64,000 nt of DNA from Leifsonia williamsii (GTDB lineage Bacteria > Actinomycetota > Actinomycetes > Actinomycetales > Microbacteriaceae), in assembly GCF_030433685.1 (NCBI RefSeq), contig NZ_JAROCF010000001.1:1054001-1118000 (forward strand), written 5' to 3'. Positions 59,290-64,000 of the stretch are shown here, piece after piece; within the stretch, counting starts at the first letter, position 1, and each line of letters opens with the position of its first letter. A program made the translations under genes and the position numbers. Below the pieces are notes generated by a model. The model saw only the letters and a program-made list of their open reading frames with translations. It searched no databases and was not told where the DNA came from.

Positions 59290-60788
59290 CAGTGCTCCTG
59301 ACTCGGTTCGGGCCGGCGGTCCTCGCTGGCGTCGACGACGTGCTCGGCCGGGCCGGCAGGCGCCTCCTGTACGCCGCCGGAGGCGTCGAGCGCCTGCCGC
59401 ACGCGGTCGGTGACGCCGCGGCGCAGCGTGATCAGCAGCCCGATGACCAGCCACGCTCCCACGATGTAGGGGAACCAGCTGTAGGGCGCCTCCACCCCGA
59501 CGACGTTCTTGTAGATCGTATAGAGCACCAGCACCAGGGCGAGCACCGGGATGACGATCTGCCATCTCGGCGTCCGCACGTCCCGGCGGAAGAACAGGAA
59601 GCGGATGGCGCCGACCGTCGCCAGGACGTACGCGACCAGCAGCGCGATCGTCCCGACCGTCAGCGACCAGTAGGTGGCGTCCAGTACGTCGGCGCCGGTG
59701 AGGCTCTCGCCGACGATGACGATCAGCGCGAGCACGACGGCGACCGTGATCGCCGTGGTCGGCGCGCCCGTCCGGGACAGCCGGGAGACGCGCGGGGCCA
59801 GCCCGGTGTCCCGCGAGAGCGCGAAGGCCACCCGCGCGGCGCCGGAGAGCGTCCCGAGGAAGATGGCGAACAGGCTCACCACCGCCGTCAGCGTCAGGAT
59901 GTCGGCGAGCCACGGCCCCACGTAGGCCATCGCCAGGTCGCCGTATGGCGCGCCCGCCGAGGCGAACCGCTTCACCCCGGCCGCGTCGGTCCCGTAGCCG
60001 AGCGACTGGGCGACGATCGTGAGGAGGTAGAAGGCGCCGACGAGGACGATCGCGATCTTGATGGCGCGCGGGATGTCGCGGCGCGGGTTGTCGGTCTCCT
60101 CGCCGAGCGTCGCCGCTCCCTCGAACCCGGCGAAGGCCAGGAAGCCGAACACCGCGGCGCCCGCGATGAGCGTGACGTCGGCGCCAGGGGGCAGCGCGAG
60201 GAACCCGGTGTCGAGCCGCAAGCCGTGCGGGGCGGCCCCGACGCCGAGCCGCACGAGCACCACGATGTTGAGGACCGTCACGAGCACCACCCCGGCCAGC
60301 TCGGCGAACAGCAGCAGGCGGGTGATGATCCGCACCTCGCGGCGGCCGAGCACCAGCACGAGGGCGAGCGCCACGACCGCGACCCACACCCACGGCGGCT
60401 GCACGGCCACGCCGAGGTACCCGAGCAGCTGGTTCACGAACAGCCCGATCTCCATCCCGGAGCCGGCGCCGATGGTGACGTAGGCGAAGAACAGCGCCCA
60501 GCCCGCGACGAAGCCCGCTCGCGGCCCGAGCGTGAGCCCGACCGTGGCGTACACCGAGCCGGTGTGCGCGATGTGGCGGGACAGCTTGACGAAGCCGTAC
60601 GCGACGAGCGCCACCGCCACCAGGGCGAACACAAACGCCCACATGGCGCCGGCGCCGAGCAGTCCCGCCGCGCCCGCGCCGAGCAGCGCCATCACGCCGA
60701 CCGGGCCGATCAGGCCGATGGAGAAGGCCGCGGCGTCGGCGACCTTGAGCTCGCGCTTGAGGCCGGGCTCGGGGGTGGGCACGCTCAT
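59289..60788 (-). CDS. APC superfamily amino acid/amine permease
   Basis: Permease of 499 residues from ATG 60788 with about 12 spans. LKVADAAAFSIGLIGPVGVMALLGAGAAG is the glycine-rich first span of the APC family. YVTIGAGSGMEIGLF and FGFLAFAGFEGAATLGEETDNPRRDIPRAIKIAI match the conserved helix 6 region. It imports an amino acid, amine or amide used by the coupled nitrilase-type enzyme. A LysR-type box lies 125 bases upstream. Confidence 0.9.
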   Translation of the reverse strand: MSVPTPEPGLKRELKVADAAAFSIGLIGPVGVMALLGAGAAGLLGAGAMWAFVFALVAVALVAYGFVKLSRHIAHTGSVYATVGLTLGPRAGFVAGWALFFAYVTIGAGSGMEIGLFVNQLLGYLGVAVQPPWVWVAVVALALVLVLGRREVRIITRLLLFAELAGVVLVTVLNIVVLVRLGVGAAPHGLRLDTGFLALPPGADVTLIAGAAVFGFLAFAGFEGAATLGEETDNPRRDIPRAIKIAIVLVGAFYLLTIVAQSLGYGTDAAGVKRFASAGAPYGDLAMAYVGPWLADILTLTAVVSLFAIFLGTLSGAARVAFALSRDTGLAPRVSRLSRTGAPTTAITVAVVLALIVIVGESLTGADVLDATYWSLTVGTIALLVAYVLATVGAIRFLFFRRDVRTPRWQIVIPVLALVLVLYTIYKNVVGVEAPYSWFPYIVGAWLVIGLLITLRRGVTDRVRQALDASGGVQEAPAGPAEHVVDASEDRRPEPSQEH

Positions 60789-60912
60789 CGACGCCTCGTT
60801 TCTGCGGAGGGAGGAAGGGGGAGCGCATCGGGCTCGGTCGGGTCCGCGAGCGCTTCCTGGCAGCCTCGCGTCACGCGATGCCGAGCACAACTCCGAACCA
60901 TCCAGGGCGAAC

Positions 60913-60929
60913 CATAGGGATGCCCTATG
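60913..60929. promoter_or_regulatory. LysR box upstream of APC/amidase operon
   Basis: CATAGGG-ATG-CCCTATG, a perfect 17-base palindrome, contains ATAGG-N5-CCTAT, which also fits the T-N11-A LysR pattern. It lies between the end of the LysR gene and the permease start and repeats the box at 61840-61854. Confidence 0.65.
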
Positions 60930-60935
60930 AGTACA

Positions 60936-61841
60936 TCACGCCCGGCGGTGGTGGCTGAGCAGCATCCTCTGAGCCAGGCGCGCGATCTCGCGGGTCGCGG
61001 GGGAGAGCACGTTGCCCCGGCGCTGGATGATCGCAATGGTGTCGTAGAGCGGCTCCGCGAACGGGACGGTGTGGATGTTCTCAGGGAACGCCTTCGACTC
61101 GGCGACCGCGCGCGACACGATCGTGTCGCCGCCGCCCAGGGCCACGATGCCGAGCGCGGACTCCACGTGCTCGATCTCGATCTGCGGGGTGAGCGTCACG
61201 CCCTCCAGCTGGGCGCGTTCGGCGAGCTGCCGCCGCGTCGGGTCCCGCCAGCCGTAGTGGGCGTCGTAGAGGATCAGGTCGGTCGCGGCCAGGTCGGCGA
61301 TCGTCACGGGCGTCCGCGTGCGCGAGGGGTCGGCGGAGGCGAAGAGCACCTCGTCGCGCAGCAGCGGCGTCACCGACAGCTCCTCGGCATCGATCGGGAG
61401 CACCACCAGACCGGCCTCGAGCTCGCCGGCGCTGACCGCCTCCGCGACCTCGACGCTGTTGAGGCCGATGATGCGGAGCTGCACGTCGGGGTAGCGGCTG
61501 TGGAAGGTCTCCAGCAGCGCCGAGAGGAAGTAGTAGTTGGCGTTGCGCAGCAGGCCGAAGGTCGCCACCCCGCCGCTCAGTGAGGTGACGGAGCGCAGCG
61601 CGCGGTCCGCGCCGTCGGCCGCGTCCACCGCCTGCTGCGCGTACGGGACCAGTTCTTCTCCGGCGGTGGTGAGCACCAGGCGCCGCGGACCGCGCATGAA
61701 GAGCCGGATGCCGTAGGCGGCCTCCATCCGCTTGATGAGCTCGGAGACGGAGGGCTGCGTCATCTTCAGCTCCGCCGCCGCGGCCGAGAAGGTGCCCAGC
61801 GCGGCGACGCGCAGGAAGACGCGCAACTGGTTGAGGGTCAT
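60936..61841 (-). CDS. LysR family transcriptional regulator
   Basis: Protein of 301 residues. The helix-turn-helix is FSAAAAELKMTQPSVSELIKRMEAAYGIRLFMRG; the C-terminal co-inducer domain has GELEAGLVVLPIDAEELSVTPLLRDEVLFA. Divergent from the HisD-like gene and directly upstream of the APC/amidase operon. The same palindromic box near both suggests that it controls both operons and itself. Confidence 0.93.
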   Translation of the reverse strand: MTLNQLRVFLRVAALGTFSAAAAELKMTQPSVSELIKRMEAAYGIRLFMRGPRRLVLTTAGEELVPYAQQAVDAADGADRALRSVTSLSGGVATFGLLRNANYYFLSALLETFHSRYPDVQLRIIGLNSVEVAEAVSAGELEAGLVVLPIDAEELSVTPLLRDEVLFASADPSRTRTPVTIADLAATDLILYDAHYGWRDPTRRQLAERAQLEGVTLTPQIEIEHVESALGIVALGGGDTIVSRAVAESKAFPENIHTVPFAEPLYDTIAIIQRRGNVLSPATREIARLAQRMLLSHHRRA

Positions 61842-61854
61842 AGGGCGATCCTAT
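61840..61854. promoter_or_regulatory. LysR box between LysR and HisD-like genes
   Basis: ATAGG-GCGAT-CCTAT, perfect five-base arms with a five-base spacer and the T-N11-A pattern, overlaps the LysR start codon. It repeats the box at 60913-60929. Confidence 0.65.
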
Positions 61855-61913
61855 GGCACACCAAAGATGATTCGGTCTTGTCCAGGGTCGATGCGCTGGA
61901 GAGGGTGGAGATC

Positions 61914-63233
61914 ATGAAATTGAGCCCCCGTTTCGTCGCTCAGCACGACGCCCGCTTCACCCTCCTCAAGTCCCCCGGCGTGGACGCGCCCGAAGCCCAG
62001 CGCGACCCCCGCGTCGCCGAGACGGTCACGGCGATGCTGCTCGACATCGAGAAGAACGGGATCGACGCCGTGCGCCGGTACGCGCGGGAGCTCGACCGGT
62101 TCGAGAAGGACGACTTCGAGCTGAGCGCCTCCGACCTCGCGTCCTCCGGGTCGCGCATCGCGCCGGAGCTGCGCGAGGCCATCGACCTCGGCTCCGCCCG
62201 GACCAAGCAGTTCGCCGCCCTGCAGCGCGAGCACCTCGAGGACTTCGAGGCCGAGATCGCGCCGGGGCTGGTCGTCGGTCAGAAGTACGTGCCGGTCGGC
62301 AACGTCGGCGCGTACCTGCCGGCGGGCCGCTTCCCGCTCACCGCCAGCGCCTTCATGACGGTCGGCGTCGCGAAGGTCGCCGGCGTGCCGTCGGTCATCG
62401 GCTGCACCCCGCCGCAGCCGCACGGCGGCGTCAACGACGCGGTCGCCTACACCGCATACGTCTCCGGTATCGACCACCTGTTCGTCGTCGGCGGCGTGCA
62501 GGCGCTCGCCGCGATGGCGTTCGGCCTGCTCGGCCAGGCGCCGGTGGACATGATCGTCGGCGCCGGCAACGCGTACGTCGCCGAGGCGAAGCGGCAGCTC
62601 TTCGGCACGGTCGCCATCGACCTCCTCGCCGGCCCCAGCGAGGTCGCCGTGATCGCGGACGACACCGCCGATCCCGAGCTGGTCGCGGCCGACCTGCTCG
62701 GCCAGGCCGAGCACGGCCCGAACTCGCCGGCGGCCCTCGTCACCACCTCGGAGCGCCTCGGCCGGCTGGTCATCGCCGCCGTCGACCGCCAGCTCGAGAC
62801 CCTGTCGACCGCGTCGATCTGCGGTTCGGCCTGGCGCGACTTCGGCTCGGTCGTCCTCGTGGAGAACAAGGAGGACGCGGTTCTCGTCATGGACGAGCTC
62901 GCCCCCGAGCACCTCGAGATCCAGACCGCCGACGACGCCTTCTACCAGGACGCGCTGACCAACTACGGCTCCCTCTTCATCGGCCCGTGGAGCACGGTCG
63001 CCTACTCCGACAAGGGCATGGCGGGCACCAACCACACCCTCCCGACCGCCGGCGGCGCGAAGCACAGCGCCGGCCTGTCCGTCTCCCGCTACCTCAAGCC
63101 CCTCACCTTCCAGAAGATCAGCCGCGAAGCGACCCCGCTGCTCGCCCCGGCCGTCGAGACCATCTCGGCGAGCGAAGGGATGTCCGCCCACGAGGCGACC
63201 GCGACGATGCGCATGCAGCGCTACGTCGGCTGA
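61914..63233 (+). CDS. Histidinol dehydrogenase-family dehydrogenase (probably catabolic)
   Basis: Enzyme of 439 residues from ATG 61914, preceded by GGTGGAG. HisD-family motifs are PVGNVGAYLPAGRFPLTASAFMTVGVAKVAGV, VGGVQALAAMAFG, DLLAGPSEVAVIADDTADPELVAADLLGQAEHG and NHTLPTAGGAKHSAGLSV, with zinc ligands expected in the last two. The isolated LysR-controlled setting beside a sugar-type binding protein, with no other his gene near, points to a catabolic relative such as sulfopropanediol dehydrogenase (HpsN) that oxidises a polyol-type alcohol to an acid. A biosynthetic role is less likely. Confidence 0.82.
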   Translation: MKLSPRFVAQHDARFTLLKSPGVDAPEAQRDPRVAETVTAMLLDIEKNGIDAVRRYARELDRFEKDDFELSASDLASSGSRIAPELREAIDLGSARTKQFAALQREHLEDFEAEIAPGLVVGQKYVPVGNVGAYLPAGRFPLTASAFMTVGVAKVAGVPSVIGCTPPQPHGGVNDAVAYTAYVSGIDHLFVVGGVQALAAMAFGLLGQAPVDMIVGAGNAYVAEAKRQLFGTVAIDLLAGPSEVAVIADDTADPELVAADLLGQAEHGPNSPAALVTTSERLGRLVIAAVDRQLETLSTASICGSAWRDFGSVVLVENKEDAVLVMDELAPEHLEIQTADDAFYQDALTNYGSLFIGPWSTVAYSDKGMAGTNHTLPTAGGAKHSAGLSVSRYLKPLTFQKISREATPLLAPAVETISASEGMSAHEATATMRMQRYVG

Positions 63234-63258
63234 CCCCACCCCCCAACGGAGGAAACCC

Positions 63259-64000
63259 ATGTCACACGCACCCCGCCGGTCTGTCGCGCTCGTCATCGGC
63301 GCGACCCTGGCCGCGCTCGCCCTGACCAGCTGCGCCGCACCCGGATCCGGCTCGGCCTCCTCGGCCTCCGGCTCCGAGACCATCTCGGCGAAGGTCACCG
63401 CCGCCGACGTGAAGAAGCTGGGCTCGACCACCCTCTCGGTCTGGGCCGACCAGGCCGAGCAGCCGCTGATGAAGAACTTCATCCCGGCGTACGAGAAGGC
63501 GTACCCGAACGTGAAGGTGGACATCACCTACAAGAGCTTCGACGACCTGATCGCGACGGTGGTCAACGCCGCGGCGAGCAAGACCGCGCCCGACGTGTTC
63601 CAGGGCAACATCGGCTACGCCGTCGACGGCGCCCTCGTGAAGGCGAAGCTCGTCCGCCCGCTCGACGACGTCGCGAAGGTGTACGGCTGGACCACCGGCA
63701 CCGGCGCCTCCACGCTGTCGCCGGCCCGCTGGAACGAGGACGGCACCGCCTTCGGCTCCGGCACCCTCTACGGCATGTCGCCGATCAGCGAGGTGCAGGG
63801 CATCTACTACAACAAGGCCAAGCTCTCCGCGCTCGGCCTCGACGCGCCGGCCTCCATCGCCGACCTCGAGAAGGATGCGGCCGCGGCGAAGGCGGCGGGC
63901 GAGACCCCGATGATGCTCGGCAACTCGGACCAGTACGCGGCGACGCACATCTTCAGCGACATCGCGGTGACCGACGAGAAGCCGGCCACGATCCGCGACT
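63259..64000 (+). CDS. Sugar-type ABC transporter binding lipoprotein (partial, C-terminus off window)
   Basis: The first 247 residues are visible, ATG 63259 after GGAGG. Signal VALVIGATLAALALTSC has a lipobox-like LTSC. The mature part (STTLSVWADQAEQPLMKNFIPAYEKAYPNVKVDITYKSFDD, GMSPISEVQGIYYNKAKLSALGL) is a family 1 extracellular binding protein. Lying 25 bases after the HisD-like gene, it probably begins the importer for that enzyme's substrate, with permeases expected beyond the window. Confidence 0.9.
   Translation, partial: MSHAPRRSVALVIGATLAALALTSCAAPGSGSASSASGSETISAKVTAADVKKLGSTTLSVWADQAEQPLMKNFIPAYEKAYPNVKVDITYKSFDDLIATVVNAAASKTAPDVFQGNIGYAVDGALVKAKLVRPLDDVAKVYGWTTGTGASTLSPARWNEDGTAFGSGTLYGMSPISEVQGIYYNKAKLSALGLDAPASIADLEKDAAAAKAAGETPMMLGNSDQYAATHIFSDIAVTDEKPATIRD

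Noticed and set aside
61914..63233. Assignment as the biosynthetic hisD gene
   Set aside because: Motifs fit the family, but the LysR-controlled catabolic context and lack of any other his gene argue against giving the symbol hisD.

Overview
The window is high-GC DNA. It is densely packed, with GTG starts, many ATGA/GTGA start-stop overlaps, TAnnnT -10 boxes just upstream of ATG codons (leaderless-type promoters), and large numbers of LacI, AraC, LysR, Lrp and WYL regulators. This fits a soil or plant-associated actinobacterium; the gene repertoire suggests Microbacteriaceae (Leifsonia-like), which is an inference from style and not a computed assignment. No rRNA, tRNA, CRISPR array, insertion sequence, integrase or phage gene was recognised. 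No gap between genes exceeds about 235 bases; the longest (3520-3751, 26755-26977, 37790-38003, 48279-48506) are regulatory spaces.

Layout. (1) 1-4.7 kb: two tandem luciferase-like flavin oxidoreductases (the second with an apparent frameshift) divergent from a MarR regulator with paired operators; an AraC regulator, a small zinc-ribbon protein and a DUF1345 membrane protein. (2) 4.7-11.2 kb: a zinc formaldehyde/alcohol dehydrogenase, then a LacI regulator divergent from a GH2 glycosidase and a GPH-type sugar symporter. (3) 11.2-14.8 kb: DUF1254 protein, peptidase E, small PLDc_N membrane protein, VOC protein and WYL regulator. (4) 14.9-26.8 kb: an alpha-galactoside system with a DUF5107/TPR protein, an AraC regulator, a sugar ABC transporter (binding protein and two permeases, no ATPase), a cytosolic GH36 and a secreted GH27 alpha-galactosidase, closed by a strong two-way terminator. 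(5) 26.9-30.3 kb: a cassette of two paralogous HD-domain proteins around an MDR oxidoreductase and a GlxA-type regulator. (6) 30.3-36.9 kb: SRPBCC, hemerythrin, membrane, GNAT, MFS/LysR and secreted SGNH hydrolase genes. (7) 36.9-58.5 kb: a nitrogen-compound catabolic island. It holds two modules, each with a double-length Lrp regulator, a transporter and an AruI-like thiamine-diphosphate 2-oxoacid decarboxylase. Module A adds a 2-hydroxyacid dehydrogenase, a YtcJ-like amidohydrolase and an M20 amidase. Module B adds an agmatinase/guanidinobutyrase-family ureohydrolase. A PotABCD polyamine transporter and an alkylsulfatase-like MBL enzyme follow. (8) 58.5-64 kb: nitrilase-superfamily amidase plus APC permease, a LysR regulator, and a divergent HisD-like dehydrogenase with a sugar-type binding protein cut by the window end. 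A shared ATAGG-N5-CCTAT box suggests that the LysR controls both of its neighbours.

The most interesting parts are the duplicated AruI/double-Lrp modules, read as guanidino or arginine-derived compound use without the expected transaminase; the HD-MDR-GlxA-HD cassette; the LysR box shared by two operons; and the DUF5107/TPR protein tied to galactoside use.
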